DNA from: Pseudomonas sp. G34
GTDB lineage: Bacteria > Pseudomonadota > Gammaproteobacteria > Pseudomonadales > Pseudomonadaceae
Assembly: GCF_031119625.1 (NCBI RefSeq)
Contig: NZ_JAVHZV010000029.1
Coordinates: 62,001-126,000, forward strand
Reading direction: 5' to 3'
Length of the DNA stretch: 64,000 bases
Made by a program: the position numbers and the translations under genes. Each line of letters begins with the position of its first letter. Position 1 is the first letter of the stretch. The notes beneath the pieces were generated by a model. That model worked only from the letters and a program-made list of their open reading frames with translations. It ran no database searches and had not been told where the DNA came from. Shown piece by piece: positions 51,577 through 62,495 of this stretch.

Positions 51577-53349
51577 ATGACTAGCATTCGTACTCTTTCC
51601 TATGACGCCATCATCGTCGGTGGTGGCGGTGCCGGTATGCGCGCTGCTCTGCAGCTGGCGCAAGGCGGCCACAAGACCGCAGTGGTCACCAAGGTATTCC
51701 CGACCCGCTCGCACACCGTTTCCGCCCAGGGCGGCATCACCTGTGCCATCGCCTCGAACGATCCGAACGATGACTGGCGCTGGCACATGTACGACACCGT
51801 CAAGGGCTCCGACTACATCGGTGACCAGGACGCGATCGAATACATGTGTTCCGTCGGCCCGGAAGCGGTGTTCGAGCTCGAGCACATGGGCCTGCCGTTC
51901 TCCCGTACCGAGCAGGGGCGCATCTATCAGCGTCCGTTCGGTGGCCAGTCCAAGGGCCCGGATAACCCGACCCAGGCCGCGCGTACCTGCGCCGCTGCCG
52001 ACCGTACCGGTCACGCGCTGCTGCACACCCTGTACCAGGCCAACCTGAAAGCCGGCACCTCGTTCCTCAACGAGTGGTACGCGGTCGATCTGGTCAAGAA
52101 CCAGGACGGCGCCATCGTCGGCGTCATCGCCATCTGCATCGAAACCGGCGAAACCGTCTACATCCGCTCCAAGGCCGTGGTTCTGGCTACCGGCGGTGCT
52201 GGCCGTATCTACGCGTCCACCACCAACGCCCTGATCAACACCGGTGACGGTATCGGCATGGCGCTGCGTGCGGGCGTGCCGGTACAGGACATCGAGATGT
52301 GGCAGTTCCACCCGACCGGTATCGCCGGCGCCGGTGTACTGGTTACCGAAGGCTGCCGTGGCGAGGGTGGTTACCTGATCAACGCCCATGGCGAGCGTTT
52401 CATGGAGCGTTATGCGCCCAACGCCAAGGACCTTGCCGGTCGTGACGTGGTGGCCCGTTCCATGGTCAAGGAAGTCATCGCCGGCAACGGCTGTGGCCCT
52501 GACAAGGACCACGTGCTGCTGAAGCTCGATCACCTCGGTGAAGAAGTGCTGCACAGCCGTCTGCCAGGCATCTGCGAACTGTCCAAGACCTTCGCCCACG
52601 TTGACCCGGTCGTGGCGCCTGTTCCGGTCATTCCGACCTGCCACTACATGATGGGCGGCGTTGCCACCAACATTCATGGCCAGGCCATTACCCAGGACGC
52701 CAACGGCGTCGACCGCATCATCGAAGGTCTGTTCGCGGTCGGTGAAGTGGCCTGCGTATCGGTACACGGCGCCAACCGTCTGGGCGGCAACTCGCTGCTC
52801 GACCTGGTGGTGTTCGGTCGTGCGGCGGGTCTGCACCTGGAAAAAGCGCTGAAAGAAGGCGTGGAAGTCCGCGGTGCCAGCGAAACCGATATCGAGCTGT
52901 CGCTGAGCCGTCTGTCCGGCGTCAACGAGCGCAGCAGCGGTGAAGAAGTCGCTCCGCTGCGCAAGGAACTGCAGCAGTGCATGCAGAACTACTTCGGTGT
53001 ATTCCGTACCGGCGAATACATGAAGAAGGGCATCGCTCAGTTGGCTGACCTGCGCGAGCGCATCGCCAAGGTCAAGATCAACGACAAGAGCCAGGCCTTC
53101 AACACCGCGCGTATCGAAGCGCTGGAGCTGCAGAACCTGCTGGAAGTCGCCGAAGCCACTGCCATCGCCGCCGACACCCGTACCGAGTCCCGCGGCGCCC
53201 ACGCCCGTGAAGACTTCGAAGACCGTGATGACACCAACTGGCTGTGCCACAGCCTGTACTTCCCAGGTGAGAAACGAGTCGCCAAGCGCGATGTCAACTT
53301 CTCGCCGAAGACCGTACCGGCGTTTGAACCCAAAGTTCGTACTTATTAA
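51577..53349 (+). CDS. sdhA: Succinate dehydrogenase flavoprotein subunit
   Basis: A 590-aa flavoprotein oxidising succinate to fumarate. The FAD dinucleotide fold is IIVGGGGAGMRAALQLAQGG. The covalent-FAD His is His46 (PTRSHTVSAQGGI). The substrate segment HPTGIAGAGVLVTEGCRGEG is present. It follows sdhD by 3 bp and docks on SdhB. Confidence 0.97.
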   Translation: MTSIRTLSYDAIIVGGGGAGMRAALQLAQGGHKTAVVTKVFPTRSHTVSAQGGITCAIASNDPNDDWRWHMYDTVKGSDYIGDQDAIEYMCSVGPEAVFELEHMGLPFSRTEQGRIYQRPFGGQSKGPDNPTQAARTCAAADRTGHALLHTLYQANLKAGTSFLNEWYAVDLVKNQDGAIVGVIAICIETGETVYIRSKAVVLATGGAGRIYASTTNALINTGDGIGMALRAGVPVQDIEMWQFHPTGIAGAGVLVTEGCRGEGGYLINAHGERFMERYAPNAKDLAGRDVVARSMVKEVIAGNGCGPDKDHVLLKLDHLGEEVLHSRLPGICELSKTFAHVDPVVAPVPVIPTCHYMMGGVATNIHGQAITQDANGVDRIIEGLFAVGEVACVSVHGANRLGGNSLLDLVVFGRAAGLHLEKALKEGVEVRGASETDIELSLSRLSGVNERSSGEEVAPLRKELQQCMQNYFGVFRTGEYMKKGIAQLADLRERIAKVKINDKSQAFNTARIEALELQNLLEVAEATAIAADTRTESRGAHAREDFEDRDDTNWLCHSLYFPGEKRVAKRDVNFSPKTVPAFEPKVRTY

Positions 53350-53360
53350 GGGTGGCTACC

Positions 53361-54080
53361 ATGTCTCTTGGCAAAAGCTTGAAAGTCAGCGTTTATCGCT
53401 ACAACCCGGAAACGGACAAAGCGCCGTTCATGCAGGACTTCGACATCACCATCGATGGCAAGGACCTGATGGTGCTCGACATCCTGGCGCTGATCAAGGA
53501 ACAGGACGAAGGCTTCTCCTACCGTCGTTCCTGCCGTGAAGGCGTGTGCGGTTCCGACGGCATGAACATCAGCGGCAAGAACGGCCTGGCCTGCATCACG
53601 CCGATCTCCAGCGTGGTCAAGGGCAACACCCTGGTGATCCGCCCGCTGCCCGGCCTGCCGGTGATTCGTGACCTGGTGGTCGATATGAGCATCTTCTACA
53701 AGCAGTACGAGAAGGTGCAACCGTTCCTGCAGAACGACACCCCGGCGCCGGCCATCGAGCGTCTGCAGTCGCCGGAAGAGCGCGAGAAGCTCGACGGGCT
53801 GTACGAGTGCATCCTGTGCGCCTGCTGCTCGACCAGCTGCCCGTCGTTCTGGTGGAACCCGGACAAGTTCCTGGGCCCGGCTGCACTGCTGCAGGCCTAT
53901 CGTTTCCTGGCCGACAGCCGCGATACCAAGACTGCGGAACGATTGGCGTCGTTGGACGATCCATTCAGTGTGTTCCGCTGCCGCGGCATCATGAACTGTG
54001 TGAACGTATGCCCCAAGGGTCTGAACCCGACCAAGGCAATCGGTCACGTGCGCAACATGCTGCTGCAAAGCGGCACCTGA
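53361..54080 (+). CDS. sdhB: Succinate dehydrogenase iron-sulfur subunit
   Basis: A 239-aa protein carrying three clusters: [2Fe-2S] at Cys58, Cys63, Asp66 and Cys78 (CREGVCGSDG, GLAC), [4Fe-4S] in CILCACCSTSCPS, and [3Fe-4S] in CRGIMNCVNVCPKG. As in E. coli, Asp rather than Cys is the fourth [2Fe-2S] ligand. The start at 53361 has AGGGTGG upstream. It transfers electrons from SdhA to ubiquinone. Confidence 0.97.
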   Translation: MSLGKSLKVSVYRYNPETDKAPFMQDFDITIDGKDLMVLDILALIKEQDEGFSYRRSCREGVCGSDGMNISGKNGLACITPISSVVKGNTLVIRPLPGLPVIRDLVVDMSIFYKQYEKVQPFLQNDTPAPAIERLQSPEEREKLDGLYECILCACCSTSCPSFWWNPDKFLGPAALLQAYRFLADSRDTKTAERLASLDDPFSVFRCRGIMNCVNVCPKGLNPTKAIGHVRNMLLQSGT

Positions 54081-54116
54081 TTCACCGCTCTTTAGCTTGA
54101 CCCGTAACACCTGCCG

Positions 54117-54135
54117 CACCGACGTAAAGTCGGTG
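54117..54135 (+). other. Stem-loop in the sdhB-sucA gap
   Basis: CACCGAC (54117-54123) pairs with GTCGGTG (54129-54135) around GTAAA. No T-run follows. GGGCGT/ACGCCC further on (54150-54174) may form a second stem. The 250-bp gap holds no ORF with support. Confidence 0.45.
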
Positions 54136-54330
54136 TTGCAGCATCGCCAGGGCGTTGGCCTAGCCGCCGACGCCCTTATACGAAAAATATGACGACCAGC
54201 AGGGGCATTCGGGCTGGTGCCCGGACTATCTGCGGGATTCCTAGGTGGCTTGCTGAAGTCGCTGCAACATGACTTCGAAAGCCAGTCGGTGTCCTCGCCG
54301 GTGGTGTCCCCTTACCGAGGGTGACCAAGC

Positions 54331-57162
54331 ATGCAAGAAAGCGTGATGCAGCGCATGTGGGACAGTGCCCACCTATCCGGTGGTAACGCTGCCTACGTGG
54401 AAGAGCTCTATGAGCTCTACCTGCACGATCCCAACGCCGTGCCGGAAGAATGGCGCACTTATTTCGATAAGTTGCCGTCTGAAGGCAGCACCGCCAATGA
54501 CGTATCGCACTCGACGATTCGTGATCATTTCGTGTTGCTGGCCAAAAACCAGCGTCGCGCTCAGCCGGCTTCTGCCGGGACCGTGAGCAGCGAGCATGAA
54601 AAGAAGCAGGTCGAAGTGTTGCGGTTGATTCAGGCATTCCGCATGCGTGGCCACCAAGCGGCTCAGCTCGATCCGCTTGGGCTGTGGCAGCGCCCTGTTC
54701 CTGCTGATCTGTCGATCAGCCATTACAGCCTTACCGACGCCGACCTGGATACCACCTTCCGCACGGGTGGCCTGGCAATCGGCAAGGAAGAAGCGACTTT
54801 GCGGGAAATCCGCGACGCTTTGCAGCAGACATATTGTCGCACCATCGGCTCCGAGTTCACCCACATCACCGATTCCGAGCAGCGCAGCTGGTTCCAGCAG
54901 CGCCTGGAAAGCGTGCGCGGTCGTCCGCAGGTTTCTGCCGAGGTGCAGAGCCACCTGCTCGAGCGCCTGACCGCTGCCGAAGGCCTGGAAAAGTACCTGG
55001 GCACCAAGTACCCGGGCACCAAGCGTTTCGGTCTGGAAGGTGGCGAGAGCCTGATCCCGCTGCTCGATGAAATCATCCAGCGCAGCGGCTCCTACGGCAC
55101 CAAGGAAATCGTCATCGGCATGGCCCACCGTGGCCGTCTGAACGTGCTGGTCAACACCTTCGGCAAGAACCCGCGCGACCTGTTCGACGAGTTCGAAGGC
55201 AAGAAGGTCGAGGGCCTCAGCTCCGGTGACGTGAAATACCACCAGGGCTTCTCCTCGAACGTGATGACCCAGGGCGGCGAAGTGCACCTGGCACTGGCGT
55301 TCAACCCGTCGCACCTGGAAATCGTCTCTCCGGTGGTCGAAGGTTCGGTACGTGCGCGTCAGGATCGTCGTAACGACGCCGTGGGCGACAAGGTACTGCC
55401 GATTTCCATCCACGGTGACGCGGCGTTCGCCGGTCAGGGCGTGGTCATGGAAACCTTCCAGATGTCGCAGACCCGTGCCTACAAGACGGGCGGCACCATC
55501 CACATCGTGATCAACAACCAGGTTGGCTTCACCACCAACCGGGCCGACGACGCACGCTCCACCGAGTACGCCACCGACGTCGCCAAGATGATCCAGGCGC
55601 CGATCTTCCATGTGAATGGCGATGATCCGGAAGCCGTGCTGTTCGTGACCCAGCTGGCCGTCGATTACCGCATGCAGTACAAGCGTGACGTGGTCATCGA
55701 CCTGGTCTGCTACCGCCGCCGTGGCCACAACGAGGCCGACGAGCCGAGCGGCACCCAGCCGCTGATGTACCAGCAGATCGCCAAGCAGCGCACCACCCGT
55801 GAGCTGTACGCCGAAGCCCTGACCACGGGCGGTCGCCTGACTGCCGACGCGGTGCAGGCGCCGGTCGACGAGTACCGCACGGCGCTCGACAACGGCCAGC
55901 ACGTGGTCAAGAGCCTGGTCAAGGAGCCGAACAAGGAACTGTTCGTCGATTGGCGCCCGTACCTGGGCCATGCCTGGACCGCGCGTCACGACACCCGTTT
56001 CGACCTCAAGACCTTGCAGGAGCTGTCCAGCAAACTGCTGGAGACGCCGGACGGTTTCGTGGTTCAGCGCCAGGTCGGCAAGATCTACGAAGACCGCGCC
56101 AAGATGGGCGCCGGCGGCTTGCCGCTGAACTGGGGCTACGCCGAGACCATGGCCTACGCGACCCTGCTGGTCGAAGGTCACCCGATCCGTATCACCGGTC
56201 AGGACGTGGGCCGCGGTACCTTCTCGCACCGTCACGCGCAACTGCACAACCAGAAGGACGGCTCGGCCTACCTGCCACTGCAGCACCTGTACGAAGGTCA
56301 GCCGCGCTTCGACCTGTACGACTCCTTCCTGTCGGAAGAAGCCGTGCTGGCTTTCGAATACGGTTACGCCACCACCACGCCGAACGCGCTGGTGATCTGG
56401 GAAGCCCAGTTCGGCGACTTCGCCAACGGTGCCCAGGTGGTGTTCGACCAGTTCATCTCCAGCGGCGAGACCAAGTGGGGTCGTCTGTGCGGCCTGACCA
56501 TGCTGCTGCCGCACGGTTATGAAGGGCAGGGCCCGGAGCACTCCTCGGCACGCCTGGAGCGTTACCTGCAGCTGTGCGCCGAGCAGAACATCCAGGTCGC
56601 GGTACCGACCACGCCGGCGCAGATCTACCACCTGCTGCGTCGTCAGGTCATCCGCCCGCTGCGCAAGCCGCTGGTGGTGCTGACGCCGAAGTCGCTGCTG
56701 CGCCACAAGCTGGCCGTGTCGACCCTGGAGGATCTGGCCGATGGCTCGTTCCAGACCGTGATCCCGGAAATCGACGCCATCGACCCGAAAAAGGTCGAGC
56801 GTCTGGTGCTGTGCAGCGGCAAGGTCTACTACGACCTGCTGGAAAAACGCCGCGCCGAAGGCCGCGAAGATATCGCCATCGTGCGGATCGAGCAGCTGTA
56901 TCCGTTCCCGGAAGACGACCTGGCCGAGATTCTTGCGCCGTACAAGAACCTCAAGCACATCGTCTGGTGTCAGGAAGAGCCGATGAACCAGGGCGCCTGG
57001 TATTGCAGCCAGCACCACATGCGGCGTGCCGCTGCGGCGCACAAGAAGTCGCTGGTGCTCGAGTATGCCGGGCGTGATGCGTCGGCCGCTCCAGCCTGTG
57101 GTTATGCGTCCATGCACGCCGAGCAGCAGGAAAAACTGCTGCAGGATGCCTTCACCGTTTAA
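54331..57162 (+). CDS. sucA: 2-oxoglutarate dehydrogenase E1 component
   Basis: A 943-aa thiamine-diphosphate enzyme that decarboxylates 2-oxoglutarate and transfers the succinyl group to the E2 lipoyl arm. The TPP-binding region is GDAAFAGQGVVMETFQMSQT with VINNQVGFTT. EGQGPEHSSARLERYLQL is the conserved C-terminal barrel motif. MQESVMQRMWDSAHLSGGNA is the standard E1o start. sucB follows after 68 bp. Confidence 0.97.
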   Translation: MQESVMQRMWDSAHLSGGNAAYVEELYELYLHDPNAVPEEWRTYFDKLPSEGSTANDVSHSTIRDHFVLLAKNQRRAQPASAGTVSSEHEKKQVEVLRLIQAFRMRGHQAAQLDPLGLWQRPVPADLSISHYSLTDADLDTTFRTGGLAIGKEEATLREIRDALQQTYCRTIGSEFTHITDSEQRSWFQQRLESVRGRPQVSAEVQSHLLERLTAAEGLEKYLGTKYPGTKRFGLEGGESLIPLLDEIIQRSGSYGTKEIVIGMAHRGRLNVLVNTFGKNPRDLFDEFEGKKVEGLSSGDVKYHQGFSSNVMTQGGEVHLALAFNPSHLEIVSPVVEGSVRARQDRRNDAVGDKVLPISIHGDAAFAGQGVVMETFQMSQTRAYKTGGTIHIVINNQVGFTTNRADDARSTEYATDVAKMIQAPIFHVNGDDPEAVLFVTQLAVDYRMQYKRDVVIDLVCYRRRGHNEADEPSGTQPLMYQQIAKQRTTRELYAEALTTGGRLTADAVQAPVDEYRTALDNGQHVVKSLVKEPNKELFVDWRPYLGHAWTARHDTRFDLKTLQELSSKLLETPDGFVVQRQVGKIYEDRAKMGAGGLPLNWGYAETMAYATLLVEGHPIRITGQDVGRGTFSHRHAQLHNQKDGSAYLPLQHLYEGQPRFDLYDSFLSEEAVLAFEYGYATTTPNALVIWEAQFGDFANGAQVVFDQFISSGETKWGRLCGLTMLLPHGYEGQGPEHSSARLERYLQLCAEQNIQVAVPTTPAQIYHLLRRQVIRPLRKPLVVLTPKSLLRHKLAVSTLEDLADGSFQTVIPEIDAIDPKKVERLVLCSGKVYYDLLEKRRAEGREDIAIVRIEQLYPFPEDDLAEILAPYKNLKHIVWCQEEPMNQGAWYCSQHHMRRAAAAHKKSLVLEYAGRDASAAPACGYASMHAEQQEKLLQDAFTV

Positions 57163-57174
57163 TGCCATCGCGAA

Positions 57175-57198
57175 GGAGGCGGCCCTGAGGCTGCCTCC
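57175..57198 (+). other. Stem-loop in the sucA-sucB gap
   Basis: GGAGGCGGCC (57175-57184) pairs with GGCTGCCTCC (57189-57198) with one mismatch around CTGA. No T-run follows. Confidence 0.5.
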
Positions 57199-57230
57199 TC
57201 GAAACAACCGAATTTAAGGAAAAGAGCACA

Positions 57231-58457
57231 ATGGCTATCGAGATCAAAGCCCCTACATTCCCCGAATCGGTCGCCGACGGCACCGTGGCTACCTGGCACA
57301 AGAAGCCGGGCGAAGCGGTCAAGCGCGATGAGCTGATCGTCGACATCGAAACCGACAAGGTGGTGATCGAAGTTCTGGCCGAGGCCGACGGTGTAGTGGC
57401 TGAAATCATCAAGAATGAAGGCGATACCGTCCTCTCCAACGAAGTGCTGGGCAAGCTCACCGAAGGTGGCGCTGCCGCCGCTGCGCCGGCTGCTGCTCCT
57501 GCCCAAGCCGCTTCTGCTCCGGCTCAGGCGGCTGCGCCTGCCGCCGCTGCTGGCGATGACCAGATCCTGTCGCCGGCTGCGCGCAAGCTGGCTGAAGAAA
57601 ACGGCATCGACCCGAACAGCATCAGCGGCTCGGGCAAAGGCGGCCGGGTGACCAAGGAAGACGTGGTTGCGGCCGTTGAAGCCAAGAAGAACGCGCCGGC
57701 TGCCAAACCGGCCGCTGCTGCTGCCGCTGCTCCGGTGGCAAGCGCGCCTGGCGACCGCACCGAGAAGCGCGTACCGATGACTCGCGTGCGTGCCACCGTT
57801 GCCCGCCGTCTGGTCGAAGCCCAGTCGAACATGGCGATGCTGACCACCTTCAACGAAGTCGACATGTCCGAGATCATGGCGCTGCGTTCGAAGTACAAGG
57901 ATCAATTCGAGAAAGCCCACAACGGCACTCGTCTGGGCTTCATGTCCTTCTTCGTCAAGGCGGCTACCGAGGCGCTGAAGCGTCTGCCGGCGGTCAACGC
58001 CTCGATCGATGGCAACGACATCGTCTACCATGGCTACCAGGACATCGGCGTAGCCGTTTCCAGCGACCGTGGTCTGGTGGTTCCGGTTCTGCGTAACGCC
58101 GAACTGATGGGCCTGGCCGACATCGAAGCCGGCATCGCTGCCTACGGCAAGAAAGCCCGTGACGGCAAGCTGTCGATCGAAGAGATGACTGGCGGCACCT
58201 TCACCATCACCAACGGTGGTACCTTCGGTTCGATGATGTCGACGCCGATCGTCAACCCGCCGCAGGCCGCGATCCTGGGCATGCACAACATCATCCAGCG
58301 CCCGGTTGCCGTGAATGGCCAAGTGGTCATTCGCCCGATGATGTACCTGGCCCTGTCCTACGATCACCGCCTGATCGATGGTAAAGAAGCCGTGACCTTC
58401 CTGGTGACCATCAAGAACCTGCTGGAAGACCCAGCGCGTCTGCTGCTGGACATCTAA
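57231..58457 (+). CDS. sucB: Dihydrolipoyllysine succinyltransferase (E2 of 2-oxoglutarate dehydrogenase)
   Basis: A 408-aa E2 subunit. The lipoyl domain has Lys43 in DIETDKVVIEV. It is followed by an Ala/Pro-rich linker, the E1/E3-binding domain (ILSPAARKLAEENGIDPNSI), a second linker and the catalytic domain with LSYDHRLIDG (active His). It forms the 24-mer core of the complex and passes succinyl to CoA. AAGGAAAAG lies upstream of the ATG. Confidence 0.97.
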   Translation: MAIEIKAPTFPESVADGTVATWHKKPGEAVKRDELIVDIETDKVVIEVLAEADGVVAEIIKNEGDTVLSNEVLGKLTEGGAAAAAPAAAPAQAASAPAQAAAPAAAAGDDQILSPAARKLAEENGIDPNSISGSGKGGRVTKEDVVAAVEAKKNAPAAKPAAAAAAAPVASAPGDRTEKRVPMTRVRATVARRLVEAQSNMAMLTTFNEVDMSEIMALRSKYKDQFEKAHNGTRLGFMSFFVKAATEALKRLPAVNASIDGNDIVYHGYQDIGVAVSSDRGLVVPVLRNAELMGLADIEAGIAAYGKKARDGKLSIEEMTGGTFTITNGGTFGSMMSTPIVNPPQAAILGMHNIIQRPVAVNGQVVIRPMMYLALSYDHRLIDGKEAVTFLVTIKNLLEDPARLLLDI

Positions 58458-58469
58458 ACGCAGCTGCGG

Positions 58470-58508
58470 GCCGTGGACGCCGCGCCCTACAGGGCCTTCG
58501 TCCACGGC
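58470..58508 (+). other. Stem-loop in the sucB-lpdG gap
   Basis: GCCGTGGACG (58470-58479) pairs with CGTCCACGGC (58499-58508), a 10-bp perfect stem. Inside it GCCCT (58484-58488) pairs with AGGGC (58491-58495). No T-run follows, and lpdG starts 35 bp later. Confidence 0.55.
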
Positions 58509-58543
58509 TCGAGCTCGAAGCTTTACGCTAAAAGGAATCTTTT

Positions 58544-59980
58544 ATGAGCCAGAAATTCGACGTGGTAGTCATTGGTGCCGGCCCTGGCGGCTATGTTGCC
58601 GCCATCAAGGCTGCTCAACTCGGTCTGAAGACCGCGTGCATCGAGAAATACCAGGACAAGGACGGCAAGATCGCCCTGGGCGGCACCTGCCTGAACGTCG
58701 GTTGCATTCCGTCCAAGGCGCTGCTGGACAGCTCCTGGAAATTCCATGAAGCCCATGAGGGCTTCGCTGTTCACGGCATCAGCGCCAAAGGCGTGAGCAT
58801 TGACGTACCGGCCATGGTCGGGCGCAAGAACAGCATCATCAAGAACCTGACTGGCGGCGTTGCCGGCCTGTTCAAGGCCAACGGTGTGACCCTGCTCGAA
58901 GGCCACGGCAAGCTGCTGGCTGGCAAGAAGGTCGAAGTTACCGACAAGGACGGCAAGACGTCCGTGGTCGAAGCCGAAAACGTGATCCTGGCCTCCGGCT
59001 CGCGCCCGATCGACATCCCGCCGGCTCCGGTCGACCAGGACGTCATCGTCGACTCCACCGGTGCCCTGGAATTCCAATCGGTACCGAAGAAGCTGGGCGT
59101 CATCGGCGCAGGCGTCATCGGTCTGGAGCTGGGTTCGGTATGGGCTCGCCTGGGCGCTGAAGTGACCGTTCTGGAAGCACTGGACAAGTTCCTGCCGGCC
59201 GCTGACGAAGCCGTTTCCAAGGAAGCCTTCAAGATCCTCACCAAGCAGGGTCTGGACATCAAACTGGGCGCTCGCGTCACCGGTTCTGAAGTCAAGAAGA
59301 AGCAAGTCACTGTCAACTACACCGACTCGGCCGGCGAACAGAAGATCGTCTTCGACAAGCTGATCGTTGCCGTTGGCCGTCGCCCGGTGACCACCGACCT
59401 GCTGGCTTCGGACAGCGGCGTGGATCTGGACGAGCGTGGCTACATCTTCGTCGACGACCATTGCGCCACCAGCGTTCCGGGCGTTTACGCCATCGGTGAC
59501 GTGGTGCGCGGCATGATGCTCGCCCACAAGGCCTCGGAAGAGGGCGTGATGGTTGCCGAGCGGATCGCCGGCCACAAGGCGCAGATGAACTATGACCTGA
59601 TCCCATCGGTCATCTATACCCACCCGGAAATCGCGTGGGTTGGTAAAACCGAGCAGCAGCTCAAGAGCGAAGGCGTTGCCGTCAACGTCGGCACCTTCCC
59701 GTTCGCCGCCAGTGGCCGTGCCATGGCAGCCAACGACACTGGCGGTTTCGTCAAGGTCATCGCCGACGCCAACACCGACCGCGTGCTGGGCGTTCACGTT
59801 ATCGGCCCAAGCGCGGCCGAGCTGGTACAGCAGGGCGCGATCGGCATGGAATTCGGCACCAGTGCCGAAGACCTGGGCATGATGGTGTTCTCGCACCCGA
59901 CGCTGTCCGAGGCGCTGCACGAAGCCGCGCTGGCAGTCAACGGTGGCGCGATTCACATCGCCAACCGCAAGAAACGCTAA
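58544..59980 (+). CDS. lpdG: Dihydrolipoyl dehydrogenase (E3)
   Basis: A 478-aa FAD enzyme that reoxidises the dihydrolipoyl group with NAD. The FAD motif is VVIGAGPGGYVAAIKAAQLG. The redox disulfide is Cys49/Cys54 (GGTCLNVGCIPSK). The NAD domain holds GAGVIGLELGSVWARLGAEV, and the C-terminal active His/Glu pair lies in SHPTLSEALHEAA. In Pseudomonas this E3 serves the 2-oxoglutarate and pyruvate complexes. AAAAGGAATC lies upstream of the ATG. Confidence 0.97.
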   Translation: MSQKFDVVVIGAGPGGYVAAIKAAQLGLKTACIEKYQDKDGKIALGGTCLNVGCIPSKALLDSSWKFHEAHEGFAVHGISAKGVSIDVPAMVGRKNSIIKNLTGGVAGLFKANGVTLLEGHGKLLAGKKVEVTDKDGKTSVVEAENVILASGSRPIDIPPAPVDQDVIVDSTGALEFQSVPKKLGVIGAGVIGLELGSVWARLGAEVTVLEALDKFLPAADEAVSKEAFKILTKQGLDIKLGARVTGSEVKKKQVTVNYTDSAGEQKIVFDKLIVAVGRRPVTTDLLASDSGVDLDERGYIFVDDHCATSVPGVYAIGDVVRGMMLAHKASEEGVMVAERIAGHKAQMNYDLIPSVIYTHPEIAWVGKTEQQLKSEGVAVNVGTFPFAASGRAMAANDTGGFVKVIADANTDRVLGVHVIGPSAAELVQQGAIGMEFGTSAEDLGMMVFSHPTLSEALHEAALAVNGGAIHIANRKKR

Positions 59981-60119
59981 GAAATCGTCAGTGCGCTGCC
60001 GGTCTTCGGGCCGTAGCGTGCGGACGGTTTTTCGCGAAGCAGAACCACGGCGCATGGCCCGTGCGAGGCCCAGGCCTATCGCGGAATGTGCGCCGGGCTG
60101 CCCAGAGGCAGCCACAGGT

Positions 60120-60143
60120 GGTGCGGCACGCGAGTGCAGCACC
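60120..60143 (+). other. Stem-loop with GNRA-type loop in the lpdG-sucC gap
   Basis: GGTGCGGCAC (60120-60129) pairs with GTGCAGCACC (60134-60143) with one mismatch around a GCGA tetraloop. It is 35 bp before the sucC start in a 198-bp gap with no ORF. Confidence 0.5.
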
Positions 60144-60178
60144 GATGCGCAATACCTAAACGAAGACGGTAGACAAGC

Positions 60179-61344
<1,166 letters not shown>

Positions 61345-61345
<1 letters not shown>

Positions 61346-62232
61346 TGAGCGTCCTGATCAATAAAGACACCAAGGTTATCTGCCAGGGTTTCACTGGCTC
61401 GCAAGGTACCTTCCACTCCGAGCAAGCCATCGCCTACGGCACCAAGATGGTTGGCGGCGTGACCCCAGGCAAGGGCGGTACTACCCACCTGAACCTGCCA
61501 GTGTTCAACACCGTTGCTGAAGCTGTTGCCGCAACCGGCGCTGACGCTTCGGTCATCTACGTTCCGGCTCCGTTCTGCAAGGACTCGATCCTGGAAGCGG
61601 CTTTCGCCGGCATCAAACTGATCGTCTGCATCACCGAAGGTATTCCTACCCTCGACATGCTCGATGCCAAGGTCAAGTGCGACGAGCTGGGTGTCACCCT
61701 GATCGGCCCGAACTGCCCAGGCGTCATTACTCCGGGCGAGTGCAAGATCGGCATCATGCCAGGTCACATCCACCTGCCAGGCAAAGTAGGCATCGTGTCG
61801 CGCTCCGGCACCCTGACCTATGAAGCCGTCAAGCAGACCACCGACGCCGGCTTCGGCCAGTCCACTTGCGTGGGCATCGGTGGTGACCCGATTCCGGGTT
61901 CGAACTTCATCGACATCCTGAAGCTGTTCCAGGAAGACCCGAAGACCGAGGCGATCGTCATGATCGGCGAGATCGGCGGTTCGGCTGAAGAAGAAGCGGC
62001 TGCCTACATCAAGGCCAACGTCACCAAGCCTGTAGTTTCCTACATCGCTGGCGTTACCGCTCCTCCCGGCAAGCGTATGGGCCATGCTGGCGCCATCATC
62101 TCCGGCGGCAAAGGCACTGCAGACGAGAAATTCGCTGCGCTGCAGGACGCTGGCGTGAAGACCGTGCGTTCCCTGGCTGACATCGGCAAGGCCCTGGCCG
62201 AGCTGACCGGTTGGGAAGTGAAGAAGGCGTAA
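61345..62232 (+). CDS. sucD: Succinyl-CoA synthetase alpha subunit
   Basis: A 295-aa CoA-binding subunit (MSVLINKDTKVICQGFTGSQ). The phosphorylated His is His247 (GKRMGHAGAIISGG), equivalent to E. coli His246. Last gene of the sdh-suc operon, with a strong terminator at 62248-62277. Confidence 0.97.
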
Positions 62233-62247
62233 GCCATTCTGAGCTGA

Positions 62248-62277
62248 AAAGAAGGCCACCCTCGGGTGGCCTTCTTT
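62248..62277 (+). terminator. sucD rho-independent terminator
   Basis: A stem AAAGAAGGCCACC (62248-62260) with GGTGGCCTTCTTT (62265-62277) around CTCG. The stem ends in T residues. It closes the TCA operon 16 bp after sucD. Confidence 0.92.
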
Positions 62278-62495
62278 CATTGAGGCGACGCAGACGTTCA
62301 GTCTTCCGACACTCTGGCCGGCAATTTCGAGATGCTGGCGGTTTTTCGTTACCATTGCCGCCCCGGCGCATGCGCTGCCACAAGCAGATGCCTGCACCTC
62401 GATTCGCCTGGCCCACGAGCCCGGGCGACGTTTCCCTTACCCTTGATGGAAACCCTCCGGAACATTTTGATCTTCTGCCAGTGGTATTTCCCTCT

